A DNA stretch of 57,722 nt from Acidimicrobiaceae bacterium (GTDB taxonomy: Bacteria; Actinomycetota; Acidimicrobiia; Acidimicrobiales; Poriferisodalaceae), in NCBI GenBank assembly GCA_002722565.1, contig PBMG01000003.1, positions 150,553-208,274 on the forward strand, in the 5' to 3' direction. The translations under genes were made by a program, and so were the position numbers. How positions within the stretch are numbered: position 1 is the first letter of the stretch; each line of letters opens with the position of its first letter. The notes under the pieces are model-generated. The model was not told the origin of the DNA and made no database searches. It saw only the letters and a program-made list of their open reading frames with translations. Below are positions 1 through 8,086 of this stretch, one piece after another.

Positions 1-164
1 GGATCTACAAGAAGGTGAGACAAGTCTGTGTTGGGTCCACCGGTGAATACATGCTGGTGTTCGAGTAACAGCAGGTGATCGTCACTACTGGAATGAAAAA
101 GGTGGCGTTGCAGGTCCAGTGACTCTTCGTAGTCAACTCGGCCGAGCCAGCGAACTCTGAACAT
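1..164 (-). CDS. lipB: Octanoyltransferase LipB, N-terminal part (cut by window edge)
   Basis: LipB moves octanoyl groups from acyl carrier protein onto lipoyl domains, the first step of lipoate attachment. I translated this stretch by hand from ATG at 164. The peptide begins MFRVRWLGRVDYEESL and continues with LLLLEHQHVFTGG, matching the LipB N-terminal pattern of a Tyr-containing first helix followed by LLLxEHxxVxTxG and then HLL. About 54 codons are inside the window; the catalytic Lys and Cys would lie beyond base 1. It follows lpd on the same strand after about 50 bases, so both serve lipoate-dependent dehydrogenase complexes. The family usually has TLG where this has TGG, a small oddity. 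Confidence 0.78.
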   Translation of the reverse strand, partial: MFRVRWLGRVDYEESLDLQRHLFHSSSDDHLLLLEHQHVFTGGPNTDLSHLLVD

Positions 165-216
165 TTATTTAACAAGACCTTGGTCGGTGATTCCAGAGTT
201 CATAGCCAATGTCGTC

Positions 217-1620
217 TTATCCGTGCAGTGTCCGACCGGCTAGTTCTAGGGCGGCTTCACCAAAGAGTTCCGACAGCGTCGGGTGGGGTTGAATGAATTC
301 TGCGATCTCATTGACTTCGATATCGCGGTTAACGGCTAGGTAGCCCTGGCCTAGTTGTTCAGTCGCCCATGGCCCTATGAGGTGAACCCCTAAAAGTTTT
401 CCAGCTTTTCCATTTTTTTGTCGTTCTGCGACGAGTTTGACCATACCTTCGGTCTCGTTATGAATCAGTGCTCGCGCGTTTCCAACGAATCGATGTTGGG
501 CAACGGAGATTTCGTATCCGGCTGCCTTTGCTTGCTCTTCGCTTAACCCCGCGTATGCAATCTCGGGGTGGCAATAAATGGACCAGGGAACTTTCGAGTA
601 ATTGATTGGGTCTCGTGGCTCGCCGATTATGTCACTGACAACCAACATGGCTTCAGCAAAGCCGACATGTGCTAGTTGGGGGGTCGCTATTAAATCACCT
701 ACTGCATACACGCCGTCTAGGCTCGTACGACAGAATTCGTCAACCTGCACAAAACCTTCCTCGTCCACTTTTACCGGTGTTTCTGCAAGTTGAAGGTGAT
801 CCGTGTATGGGCGCCTACCTACACAAACAATGACCTTTTGCACTGCTAGTTCGGCACCGTCGTTTAGCTTCACGATGGTTCCTTCTGACTGCGGAGCGTG
901 CCCATTGGCCGTCACTCCAGTCAGCGATTTAATCCCTCGTTTCTTGAACGACCGTTGCAGCGCTTTAGCTATATCAGCATCGGCCCCTGGGATAAGCCTG
1001 TCCGCTGCTTCCAGAATGGTTACCTCAGTTCCTAAGTCAGCCAACATGGACGCAAATTCACACCCAATTGCGCCTCCCCCAATAACTGCTGCACTCGTTG
1101 GCAACTCGGTCATCGCTAAAACGTCATCGGACGCCAAAATAGTCGTACCGTCAATTTCGAAACCGGACAGAGTTTTTGACTGCGAACCAGCGGCTAAAAC
1201 GATCGAATCGCCGGTCAATACCTGTTCGGTCCCATCGCCAAGTTGCACCGCGATCTGTCGGTCGCTTGTCAGATGCCCTGTTCCAGAAAAGAGTTCAATG
1301 TTCTTGCTTCCTACAAGATTCGTTACGCCTTTGAAAAGGCGATCTACAACCGCTTGTTTACGATCTTGGGCTGCAGAAAAATCTACAGTCGGCGCGGCGG
1401 TTACGATGCCGAATTCGCCAGCTTGTGAAACAGTCCGATGAACGGAAGCCGTTTCCAGTAACTCTTTAGCCGGGATACATCCACGATGTAAGCAGGTTCC
1501 GCCAAGACGGTCTCGTTCGACAAGAGCAACACTGAGATCGGCGGCTGCAGCGGTCAGCGCAGTTGCATATCCGGAGGGTCCTCCTCCAATCACAACTAAA
1601 TCAAAGTGGCTAAAAGTCAT
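217..1620 (-). CDS. lpdA: Dihydrolipoyl dehydrogenase (E3)
   Basis: This cytoplasmic FAD enzyme reoxidises dihydrolipoamide in pyruvate, 2-oxoglutarate and branched-chain dehydrogenase complexes using NAD. At 467 residues it has the usual length. An FAD-binding GGGPSG sits near residues 12-17, the redox disulfide motif GGTCLHRGC places Cys43 and Cys48, a second Rossmann GGGAIG near 180 binds NAD, and the C-terminal HPTLSE (His446, Glu451) supplies the catalytic base pair. The start is fixed by the FAD motif, which cannot sit much further from the N-terminus. lipB follows downstream on the same strand. No E1 or E2 gene is in the window, so its partner complex is not identified. Confidence 0.96.
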   Translation of the reverse strand: MTFSHFDLVVIGGGPSGYATALTAAAADLSVALVERDRLGGTCLHRGCIPAKELLETASVHRTVSQAGEFGIVTAAPTVDFSAAQDRKQAVVDRLFKGVTNLVGSKNIELFSGTGHLTSDRQIAVQLGDGTEQVLTGDSIVLAAGSQSKTLSGFEIDGTTILASDDVLAMTELPTSAAVIGGGAIGCEFASMLADLGTEVTILEAADRLIPGADADIAKALQRSFKKRGIKSLTGVTANGHAPQSEGTIVKLNDGAELAVQKVIVCVGRRPYTDHLQLAETPVKVDEEGFVQVDEFCRTSLDGVYAVGDLIATPQLAHVGFAEAMLVVSDIIGEPRDPINYSKVPWSIYCHPEIAYAGLSEEQAKAAGYEISVAQHRFVGNARALIHNETEGMVKLVAERQKNGKAGKLLGVHLIGPWATEQLGQGYLAVNRDIEVNEIAEFIQPHPTLSELFGEAALELAGRTLHG

Positions 1621-1690
1621 TCTGTTGCCAATCGTAACCCGGTAACGGCGCGACCTTTGGTGAGATGACCAAACTTAAGTTCGGTAACCC

Positions 1691-1780
1691 CTAAACGGCG
1701 ATGAGCACTTGGGCTGCGAAGGCTACAAGGATCACTAATCCCGTCGCTAAAGCTGTGATGATTAAAGCTCTTGTACTCAC
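1691..1780 (-). CDS. Possible small membrane peptide (29 aa)
   Basis: A GTG-started frame of 29 codons encodes a short basic start (MSTR) followed by an almost unbroken hydrophobic stretch of about 22 residues ending in VLIAV, the profile of a single-pass membrane peptide. It lies between lpd and the divergently transcribed thioredoxin-like gene. I see no clear Shine-Dalgarno sequence, and an in-frame stop lies directly before the GTG. It may be a real small protein or chance translation of the promoter region. No family is recognised. Confidence 0.25.
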   Translation of the reverse strand: MSTRALIITALATGLVILVAFAAQVLIAV

Positions 1781-1830
1781 TTATATTGAATCTAGCGGTC
1801 CTGCGAGTTCTGACACATAGCCTTTGTGGT

Positions 1831-2388
1831 GTGCGTTGCCGCTTTTCCTTTGTTGTTCTACTGGGCAGTTTGATGCTTCCTGCCTCATGTTCGAGTATCG
1901 ACCGACAAGAGGTCGCGTCTCAACCAAGAGACACGCCGGTAACACTTGCTCAAGATCCGCTTTTGAGAACCTCAGACCTGGTTGAGAAGGTTGGCACTGA
2001 GGTTCCTGTTCCTTTAACCGTTCTCGAACGCTCCACCATTTCAGGCGAAGTATTCGAACCCTCATCTTTAGCCGGAAACGAAGTGCTCTTATGGTTCTGG
2101 GCTCCGTGGTGAGGTGCTTGTAACGCTGAAGCAGCGGCGGTCGCCGCCTTAAGTAGTCGAAGTGACATCACAATTGTCGGGTTACCAGGTCGAGACGAAC
2201 TTAACGGGTATCTAGATTTCATTGAGCGTCATGATCTTGGCCACCTAGCTCATATCGAAGACGTCGACGGCACTCTTTGGAACTATTTCGGGGTTTCATC
2301 CCAGCCAGCATGGATTCTCTTTGACGTTGATGGACGAGTCAGCAGAGGACGCGGCCAGTTGCCATCCCGTTTACTTGAGCCAAGTTGA
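1831..2388 (+). CDS. Thioredoxin/TlpA-like exported selenoprotein (UxxC)
   Basis: A thiol-disulfide oxidoreductase of the TlpA/DsbE type, predicted to act outside the cytoplasmic membrane. From GTG 1831 the protein starts with a short basic and hydrophobic signal ending MLPASC (Cys20, a possible but non-ideal lipobox). Reading through TGA 2110-2112 gives LLWFWAPW-U-GAC, where family members have WCxxC; Sec94 and Cys97 would form the redox pair. The frame then continues without interruption to SQPAW (cis-Pro159 region) and a TGA stop at 2386, giving 185 residues. The continuous homology on both sides argues for selenocysteine, not a broken gene. The start is uncertain: upstream TTG codons at 1771 and 1786 are in frame, but the signal peptide fits 1831 best. 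Confidence 0.82.
2110..2150 (+). promoter_or_regulatory. Sec codon TGA with candidate bacterial SECIS hairpin
   Basis: The TGA at 2110-2112 replaces the first Cys codon of the thioredoxin motif. Starting 23 bases downstream, GGCGG (2136-2140) pairs with CCGCC (2144-2148) around the 3-base loop TCG. The loop lies about 28 bases after the UGA, inside the range known for bacterial SECIS elements read by SelB. The loop contains a G, though not in the strictest position. It is coding sequence too, so the fold could partly be chance in GC-rich codons. Confidence 0.6.
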
Positions 2389-2424
2389 TTACTACTTCGT
2401 GTGGGCGGAGACTAGATTTCGTGT

Positions 2425-2865
2425 ATGTCTCGCCGATTCGTTAGTTGTGAGCGGCTGATTTCAGCTGATCCGTCCGTTATTTTCGATGTGCTAGCCGACC
2501 CTTCGCAGCATGCGGCAATTGACGGCTCGGGGACCGTTCAGGGCCATGTAGGACAGCAGTCTCGTTTATCTCTTGGAAGTACTTTCGCAATGAAGATGCG
2601 GTTCGGTATGCCGTATCGGATGAAGAGTCGAGTCTTAGAGTTCGAGGAAGGCCAGCTGATTGCTTGGGGCCATTTCGGTGGTCATATCTGGAGGTATGAA
2701 CTTGCAGAAGTAGGTGAACAGACGCTTGTGACAGAGACCTTTGATTGGTCAACGTCGCGGTTACCCATTCTCATTCAGCTTCTGCGGTACCCCCGCCGGC
2801 ACATGAAAAATATGGAATCGACACTGGCCCGACTGGCAGGTTTAGTCGAGTTGACTTCCGAGTGA
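2425..2865 (+). CDS. SRPBCC (START-like) family protein
   Basis: A 146-residue protein of the polyketide cyclase/dehydrase-like SRPBCC fold. The N-terminus CERLISADPSVIFDVLADPSQH is the typical first strand and helix, followed by GTV and a pattern of beta strands, then TETFDW and a long C-terminal helix (MKNMESTLARLAGL). Such proteins bind hydrophobic ligands in a deep pocket; the ligand here is unknown. ATG 2425 is the only start that keeps the family N-terminus. It lies 36 bases after the selenoprotein gene and its stop codon overlaps the GTG start of the next gene, so the three may be co-transcribed. Confidence 0.8.
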   Translation: MSRRFVSCERLISADPSVIFDVLADPSQHAAIDGSGTVQGHVGQQSRLSLGSTFAMKMRFGMPYRMKSRVLEFEEGQLIAWGHFGGHIWRYELAEVGEQTLVTETFDWSTSRLPILIQLLRYPRRHMKNMESTLARLAGLVELTSE

Positions 2866-3338
2866 AATTTGCGACGTACTGTCTAATCCTTCTTTGCATC
2901 GGTGTTGGGTGTAGCGGATCTAGCAAGTTGTCTCTAAGTGACGGATCGATTCGCGATTCTTCGGGGCAGATAACGACCGGTGGCAGTGTCGGTGTACTTC
3001 GATTGTCTCCTGGGGATTGCTTTCTTCTTGGCTCCGATGAAATTGAGGCGGTTGATGCGGTGCCCTGCGCTGAGAGCCACCAAGCTGAGGTGTTCGCGAT
3101 TTTTGATCTCGCTGATACAGAGTGGCCGGGTTCAGCTTCTATAGAGCAAATCGCGAAAAGCGGTTGCCTTGATCGATTTCAGAACGCTACAGGACATTTA
3201 TTTGATCCAGTTCGTATGACCATCACCGGCTATGCGCCAAGTGAACAGTCTTGGAAAGATGATCGAAGAGTTCTTTGCGTTGTGACGGCACACGACTTTG
3301 GCCTAGTTAGAGGACAAGCAACTCTTCGTTCTCGTTGA
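2862..3338 (+). CDS. Septum-formation-domain lipoprotein
   Basis: A 158-residue predicted exported lipoprotein. GTG 2862 overlaps the preceding stop codon, which fits translational coupling, and immediately gives a signal peptide ending IGVGC. Reading further upstream would run through the previous gene. After a Ser/Gly linker, VGVLRLSPGDC and the VPCAESHQAEVFAIF segment match the Septum_form domain (PF13845), an actinobacterial family with conserved Cys pairs. Later cysteines (SGCLDRF and RVLCVV) could form disulfides. Family members are linked to cell-wall or septum processes, but the biochemical role is not known. Confidence 0.78.
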   Translation: MKFATYCLILLCIGVGCSGSSKLSLSDGSIRDSSGQITTGGSVGVLRLSPGDCFLLGSDEIEAVDAVPCAESHQAEVFAIFDLADTEWPGSASIEQIAKSGCLDRFQNATGHLFDPVRMTITGYAPSEQSWKDDRRVLCVVTAHDFGLVRGQATLRSR

Positions 3339-3340
3339 TT

Positions 3341-4345
3341 TCATTCTGGGTCAATGATCCACACGTCTTCTTGGAATTGTCTTTCCAACTTTCTCTGAAG
3401 ATCACCTAATGTTCGATCGTTAGCGTTACGAATTAATACAGCTTCAGTGGCGCGTCGAAGTATGGCGTCGTCTCGGCGGCCTAGTGCTTTGCCGTATTCG
3501 GCCGCAGTCTTAGGGGTTTCCTTATTGACAGTAGTTACCGAACGGGCCCCAGCTATGAGCTCCTGGAATCGTTTTTGTGTTGCGTCAGGCCATCTAAGTT
3601 CTACGCCTTCAAAGGCAAGAATCGCTACGTATGGGATGGCAGTGGCTGCAGCCGCTTCAGCGGCCAACATTTCTGCTCCTAAGCCAAGACCTGTTAGCAC
3701 TTGCACATCTGAATGCATTTCGAGCTTGGCTCTTAAGATTTCGATGAGTTGACGGCGTACAGCGAGCGTGACTGTGTTCTCCCCGTATCCACCTAACTCA
3801 GTGGGGCGATGCCCGAAGACCGCGATGCTGTGTGCTGCATCTTTTTGTGATGAGTCACTCTTTGCAGCATCGTCAGCGGAAAGCCCCCTCACGATCGCGT
3901 CTGTATAGATACCACCACTTTGGCTTGCTTGTTGAGCTGCAGCGGTTGTGGCTAGCTGGTCAGCTGCTTCGTTAAGGCGATGACCCGAGTGCCCTTTCAC
4001 CCATTCGAATTCAACATCGCCTCGAGCGCTAACTAGTTCAATAAAGGGTTCCCACAAATCACGGTTGGCAACTGGTTCCTTTTTCGAATTTTTCCATCCG
4101 CGCTTCAACCATCCCTTCCACCATTCTTGACGAAAACAATTAACTACATATGTGGAATCGCTCCACACACGTAAGGGACCTTCTAGAGCTTGAACGGCTG
4201 CACTGGCGGCTGTTAGTTCCATACGCTGGTTCGTAGTTTGAGGTTCATGGCCTGAAGACCACGGTCCTTGATCAACAACGAATGCCCACCCTCCTGGTCC
4301 TGGGTTGCCCAGGCAGGCACCATCAGTAAATACTTCTATGGTCAT
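3341..4345 (-). CDS. RNase HI fused to a YpsA/SLOG-like domain
   Basis: Residues 1-140 are a complete RNase HI, which cuts the RNA strand of RNA-DNA hybrids. The catalytic acids are all visible: Asp8 in FTDGACLGNPGPGGW, Glu43 in RMELTA, Asp63 in WSDSTYV and Asp129 in NEAADQLA, plus His119. After a 35-residue linker, residues about 173-334 (AVFGHRPTELGGYGE, then VLTGLGLGAEMLAAEAA) resemble the YpsA branch of the SLOG Rossmann fold, which binds nucleotide-derived ligands. The fusion is in one frame with no internal stop. It converges with the upstream lipoprotein gene with 2 bases between them. The RNase H assignment is firm; the second domain is a family-level inference. Confidence 0.88.
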   Translation of the reverse strand: MTIEVFTDGACLGNPGPGGWAFVVDQGPWSSGHEPQTTNQRMELTAASAAVQALEGPLRVWSDSTYVVNCFRQEWWKGWLKRGWKNSKKEPVANRDLWEPFIELVSARGDVEFEWVKGHSGHRLNEAADQLATTAAAQQASQSGGIYTDAIVRGLSADDAAKSDSSQKDAAHSIAVFGHRPTELGGYGENTVTLAVRRQLIEILRAKLEMHSDVQVLTGLGLGAEMLAAEAAAATAIPYVAILAFEGVELRWPDATQKRFQELIAGARSVTTVNKETPKTAAEYGKALGRRDDAILRRATEAVLIRNANDRTLGDLQRKLERQFQEDVWIIDPE

Positions 4346-4430
4346 GGACGTACTTCATGCATCACAAATGTCACCAAAACACGCACCGCTGTTGTACGTG
4401 CCCTCTTAAGGTAAGGATAGATTCACAGCA

Positions 4431-5003
4431 ATGAGGTGCACTGCAGGTTCTCTGTGTTTTACCGGTGAGGCTGACGCTGACGACTTACTAAACAACAATT
4501 TCCTAGCCCTCTTCATCGGGATGCTACTTGACCAGCAGTTTCCTATCGAAAGAGCTTTTCTAGGGCCATATCGTTTAAAACAAAGGCTTGGATTTGATCT
4601 TGTGCCTTCTGATTTAGCAAAGTTGCCTATTGACCAGCTAATTCAATTCTTTTCTGAGAAACCAGCACTGCACCGATTTCCGAAGTCAATGGCTGAGAGA
4701 ACCCATGATCTCTGCACACACCTGGTCGAGTATTACGACGGGAACCCAAGCGCTGTCTGGGCCAATCTTTCGGATGCAGCAGAGTTACGTCAGAGGTTGC
4801 TATCCCTTCCGGGTTTTGGTGAGAATAAAACTCAGATTTTTATTGCATTGCTGGCTAAGAGATTCCGCATAACTACTCAAGGGTGGGAAGAGATTGCGGG
4901 TCATTATGCTGACGTTGGTTTTCATTCGGTAGCGGACCTTGATTCGCCCGACGCATTATCTCAGTTGAGAAAACAAAGGAAAGAAGCGAGGAAAGCAAAG
5001 TGA
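4431..5003 (+). CDS. HhH-GPD-type base-excision repair protein
   Basis: A 190-residue protein of the actinobacterial HhH-GPD family (TIGR03252-like). The N-terminal half carries LALFIGMLLDQQFPIERAF, and the helix-hairpin-helix is at LLSLPGFGENKTQIFIALL, about residues 123-141. It has no Cys-rich iron-sulfur loop, unlike MutY or Nth. The family is expected to act on damaged DNA bases, but substrates have not been established to my knowledge. The C-terminus ends in a very basic tail (RKQRKEARKAK). Its stop codon overlaps the GTG start of the MaoC gene. Confidence 0.8.
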   Translation: MRCTAGSLCFTGEADADDLLNNNFLALFIGMLLDQQFPIERAFLGPYRLKQRLGFDLVPSDLAKLPIDQLIQFFSEKPALHRFPKSMAERTHDLCTHLVEYYDGNPSAVWANLSDAAELRQRLLSLPGFGENKTQIFIALLAKRFRITTQGWEEIAGHYADVGFHSVADLDSPDALSQLRKQRKEARKAK

Positions 5004-5470
5004 CATCAACTGTTCCTGTGAAGGATCGTTGCTATGAAGATTTTTCTATCGGCGAGTCGTTTCTTTTAGGCAGTGTTGAGATGGTCGAAGAGGAGATGCT
5101 CGCATTTTCGACCCAATTTGATCCTCAACGTTTTCATATCGACCCCAAAGCTGCTGCTGAGACTATGTACGGTGGCTTAATTGCCTCAGGTTGGCATACC
5201 GGCTCATTAATGATGCGTCTGAGCGCCGAAGGGTTTTTGGGTGAGCATTGTCTCGGTGCTGCTGGGCTCTCCGAGTTGTCTTGGCCTTCTCCGGTACGTG
5301 TAGGGGATGTTCTGACGTTGAGAGTAGAGATACTGGCTATGCGAGAAAGCGAGTCGCGACCAAACATCGGTTTCATCGAACTCAGCAACCAAATGATTAA
5401 CCAGAATGATGAGGTCGCACTTCGAACGGTCGGCACGATGTTGATAGCGAAGAAGGACTCCCAGGGTTAA
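5000..5470 (+). CDS. MaoC-like dehydratase (hot-dog fold)
   Basis: A 156-residue single hot-dog domain of the MaoC family, usually an enoyl-CoA hydratase or related acyl-CoA enzyme. YEDFSIGESFLLG opens the domain, and FDPQRFHIDPKAA with GGLIASGWHT carries the (R)-hydratase-type Asp/His signature region. The GTG start at 5000 overlaps the preceding stop by 4 bases. The gene converges with the alpha/beta hydrolase, overlapping it by 4 bases. The specific acyl-CoA substrate cannot be told from sequence. Confidence 0.83.
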   Translation: MTSTVPVKDRCYEDFSIGESFLLGSVEMVEEEMLAFSTQFDPQRFHIDPKAAAETMYGGLIASGWHTGSLMMRLSAEGFLGEHCLGAAGLSELSWPSPVRVGDVLTLRVEILAMRESESRPNIGFIELSNQMINQNDEVALRTVGTMLIAKKDSQG

Positions 5471-6231
5471 TCAAGGCTCTCCCCTGCTTGACGTTCCAAC
5501 CAACCCATCAACACTGCGACGGCGCGCGGGTCGTGTCGTATTCGATGGTCAGCTCCATTAATAAGCCTGAGTTCTGGTGCGCGGTGAAGATCCGCCAGCT
5601 GCTGCGCATCATCGGGCGGAACCTGACGGTCATTAGTGCCATGGATAATGAGAAGAGGTCGTTCGCCAATCAATTTTATTGAGTCGATGGCTCGGTGTTG
5701 CCGAAGTTCATCTGCCCATTGATTGACTGAGTCTGGGTAACGATCATTATCGACAACCCCTACGTCACGACAGTGTTGGAGAAAGCGACGCGGGTGCGCT
5801 GCCCAGTCGTCGAAGTCGGCGCGCGGTGCCATCGCCGCGACTCCGCGAATTTCTAGGTCACGGGCTGCCGCCATAATCGCAAGCGATCCACCCGTCGTCG
5901 ATCCAATTAGCCATATCCGTTGAGATCCTTCTTCGCGCAATCTTTGGATGGATCGATCGACATCGTCTAACCAACCCCCCATTGAGAATTGGCCTTCAGA
6001 CTGGCCGCATCCCCGAAGACTGACCGCTAATACAACCCATCCTTGTTCTTCAGCAACTCTCTCAGCGAACTGTTCATATGACCTGCTGGGAACGCCAGGG
6101 CGTTGCCTCGATGGAAATCCATGGCAGAGAAGGAGCGCCGGAGCGGACGCTGGTACGCGACCAGGGTGCACGAGGAAGGCTTCTAGCTGTGGTGTTCCGT
6201 CTATGCGGGTTTCAGTAATCGTGACCGACAA
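5467..6231 (-). CDS. Alpha/beta hydrolase
   Basis: A 254-residue serine hydrolase. The oxyanion HGFPSR motif is near residue 37, the nucleophile elbow is GSTTGGS near 111, the acid is in IIHGTNDRQVP and the base in NGADHRIRHD near the C-terminus. The catalytic triad is therefore complete. The overall pattern resembles small esterases and peptidases of the DUF/Hydrolase_4 group. The substrate is unknown. It is followed closely by two small hypothetical genes upstream on the same strand. Confidence 0.83.
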   Translation of the reverse strand: MSVTITETRIDGTPQLEAFLVHPGRVPASAPALLLCHGFPSRQRPGVPSRSYEQFAERVAEEQGWVVLAVSLRGCGQSEGQFSMGGWLDDVDRSIQRLREEGSQRIWLIGSTTGGSLAIMAAARDLEIRGVAAMAPRADFDDWAAHPRRFLQHCRDVGVVDNDRYPDSVNQWADELRQHRAIDSIKLIGERPLLIIHGTNDRQVPPDDAQQLADLHRAPELRLINGADHRIRHDPRAVAVLMGWLERQAGESLD

Positions 6232-6248
6232 GGCAAAAGTCTCTGGAT

Positions 6249-6440
6249 CTAGCAGGACGCTAGTTTGTATCCGCGATTTCGAGCTTCGCGCAATTCATCT
6301 GGCCCAAAGGTTGCATAGGACTTGGCCTCACAAATGTCCTTGATCACCTCTTCATCAGTAAAGGTTTCTAGATCGTAGACTTTTTGTGTTCGCTTATCGC
6401 CTACGTAACGGTGGCCTTCTAGCTCTTTGGGTGCTTCCAT
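6249..6440 (-). CDS. Small conserved-looking protein (63 aa)
   Basis: A 63-residue acidic/basic mixed protein with no signal or membrane segment. It starts MEAPKELEGHRYVGDKRTQ and contains a predicted helical region (DEEVIKDICEAKSYATFGPDEL). It sits in a co-directional run between the hydrolase (17-base gap) and the membrane-anchored protein (15-base gap), with no competing frame on either strand, which supports its being real. No family is recognised and I assign no function. Confidence 0.55.
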   Translation of the reverse strand: MEAPKELEGHRYVGDKRTQKVYDLETFTDEEVIKDICEAKSYATFGPDELREARNRGYKLASC

Positions 6441-6455
6441 AAGGTCTATCTTGCC

Positions 6456-6866
6456 TCAAGACGGCCTTTGAGTTGGCCCTAATGCTCCGATCAGCTTCAG
6501 ATACTGCAAGTGCGCTTCCATCATTGCGGCCACTGTGGGCCGGGTAATTTCGATGTTATTGGATCTCGCTTCACGATAAAGATTTTGAACCGCTGACGCG
6601 CTATCGGCCACACCTTGCTCGCTATCTGGGTCGGAATTGAACTGAAGTTCGTTGAGATGAATTTTCAAAAGTTCTCTCAAGGTTTCTGGATCAGTTTTGG
6701 CTGCTATCTCGAATGAGATTTCTCCTTCAACAAACGCGGCTGCTTCTTCCAGTCGCCATACCGGTTGGCGAGGTAGTCGACTCAACCGACGCGTTTCCCT
6801 TCCGATAACGGCAGCAGCCACCACGAAGCCGACTATGAGAGAGCCTGCTACTGCAAGTCCAAGCAT
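6456..6866 (-). CDS. Membrane-anchored helical protein of unknown function
   Basis: A 136-residue protein with one N-terminal membrane segment (residues 3-20) and a basic stop-transfer stretch (RETRRLSRLPRQ). The rest would face the cytoplasm and is mostly helical, with a conserved-looking WRLEEAAAFVE segment. It is next to an acyl-CoA dehydrogenase gene on the same strand, 34 bases apart. The layout is typical of actinobacterial proteins of unknown function; I do not recognise a characterised family. Confidence 0.6.
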   Translation of the reverse strand: MLGLAVAGSLIVGFVVAAAVIGRETRRLSRLPRQPVWRLEEAAAFVEGEISFEIAAKTDPETLRELLKIHLNELQFNSDPDSEQGVADSASAVQNLYREARSNNIEITRPTVAAMMEAHLQYLKLIGALGPTQRPS

Positions 6867-6900
6867 ATTTTGTGATTTCCCTCAGAGAGAGACAGGGGAT

Positions 6901-8013
6901 CTAGAGCCCAATTCGCTGGGCTAATAGTTCCCGGTGGTATGCGGGGTCACCGAACATCAGCTCAGAACTTTTGGCTCGTTTGAAATACAGGTGTGCGGGG
7001 TGTTCCCATGTGAAGCCAATTCCGCCATGAATCTGGATGTTCTCAGCAGCACAGTGGAAGTAAGCCTCTGAGCAGTATGCCTTCGCTAGAGAAGCTACCG
7101 AAGGTAGTTCGTCATTCATTTCTGACGCACACCAGGCAGCGTAGTAAGCCGCAGATTTCGATGATTCGACCTCTAGCAGCATGTCGGCGCATTTGTGTTT
7201 GATGGCTTGGAACGATCCTATGGGTCGACCGAACTGGACTCTGTCTTTGGCATATTGGACAGCCATATCCATCACAAATTGTGCGCCACCTACCTGTTCG
7301 TTTGCTAGCGCTACCGCCGCCAAATCGAGGATTTGCGCAATATAAGCGAAGTCGTTGGTGTCGCAGAGGTGACTAGCCGGGGTGCCATCGAAGGTAATTC
7401 GGGCTTGCTTGCGTGTTTGGTCCATGGTCGAGAGGTTCTCTCGGCTCAGTCCGGTGGCATCACCATTTACGGTGTATAAGTGGATGCCTCCTTCAGATCG
7501 AGCTGCGACCACGAACAAGTTTGCTGTTCCGCCATCGGTTACGAACATCTTTTCGCCGGTGATTGTTGCCCCATCACCGGTTCCGCTCGCTTCTATGCTG
7601 ATTCCTTCTGCGTCCCAGCGGCCATTAGCTTCGGCGAGAGCCAAAGTGGCAATTGTGCTGCCATCTGCGATGCCAGGCAGTAACGCAGCCTTGGCGTCTT
7701 CGTTTCCTGAGTGGATTATGGCGTTACCTGCCAGCACTACGGTGCTGAAGAACGGTGCACATAGGAGGCTTCGTCCCATTTCTTCAAGCGCTATTCCCAA
7801 CTCGACATAACCGAATCCTTGGCCCCCATATTCTTCGGGGATAATCATGCTTTGAAGCCCCAGTTGTTCGGCCATTTGGCTCCAAACTGCAGCATCGTAG
7901 CCGTCGTCGGTTTCCATGAGTTCTCGCACTGTGGCTTCGGCGGATTTTTCTTCCATAAAGGAACGGATGAAGCTGCGCAGTTCTTCTTGTTCTTCGGTGA
8001 ATGCAAAGTTCAC
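6901..8013 (-). CDS. Acyl-CoA dehydrogenase
   Basis: A 370-residue flavoprotein that introduces a double bond in acyl-CoA thioesters. MNFAFTEEQEELRSFIRSF is a typical N-terminus; EEYGGQGFGYVELGIALEEMGR, ALAEANGRWD and GEKMFVTDG mark the middle beta domain; RVQFGRPIGSFQAIKH and QIHGGIGFTWEHPAHLYFKRA mark the C-terminal helical domain. It resembles the FadE-type paralogues that often work as heterodimers in actinobacterial steroid or branched lipid catabolism. The catalytic Glu is not obvious at the usual IYEG position, which also fits that subgroup. The substrate is unknown. Confidence 0.9.
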   Translation of the reverse strand: MNFAFTEEQEELRSFIRSFMEEKSAEATVRELMETDDGYDAAVWSQMAEQLGLQSMIIPEEYGGQGFGYVELGIALEEMGRSLLCAPFFSTVVLAGNAIIHSGNEDAKAALLPGIADGSTIATLALAEANGRWDAEGISIEASGTGDGATITGEKMFVTDGGTANLFVVAARSEGGIHLYTVNGDATGLSRENLSTMDQTRKQARITFDGTPASHLCDTNDFAYIAQILDLAAVALANEQVGGAQFVMDMAVQYAKDRVQFGRPIGSFQAIKHKCADMLLEVESSKSAAYYAAWCASEMNDELPSVASLAKAYCSEAYFHCAAENIQIHGGIGFTWEHPAHLYFKRAKSSELMFGDPAYHRELLAQRIGL

Positions 8014-8086
8014 AGTGTCTACCTCTTTGACGAGTTATTGGAAGTCTTGTTTTAGCGCCTTTAGCGACAAGATGCCAATCGAGATA

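Noticed and set aside
803-1441. 212-codon frame on the plus strand
   Set aside because: Complete antisense shadow of lpdA, which has all its catalytic motifs.
1771-2112. Reading the thioredoxin-like gene as a truncated pseudogene
   Set aside because: The same frame continues after a single TGA with family motifs, the TGA sits exactly at a redox Cys codon, and a hairpin follows.
1831-2388. Explaining both TGA codons by a recoded genetic code (TGA as Trp)
   Set aside because: Many genes here end with TGA stops, and Trp at these redox positions makes no sense.
2745-2861. Upstream extension of the septum-formation gene
   Set aside because: Runs through the SRPBCC gene in another frame; GTG 2862 gives a signal peptide and coupling.
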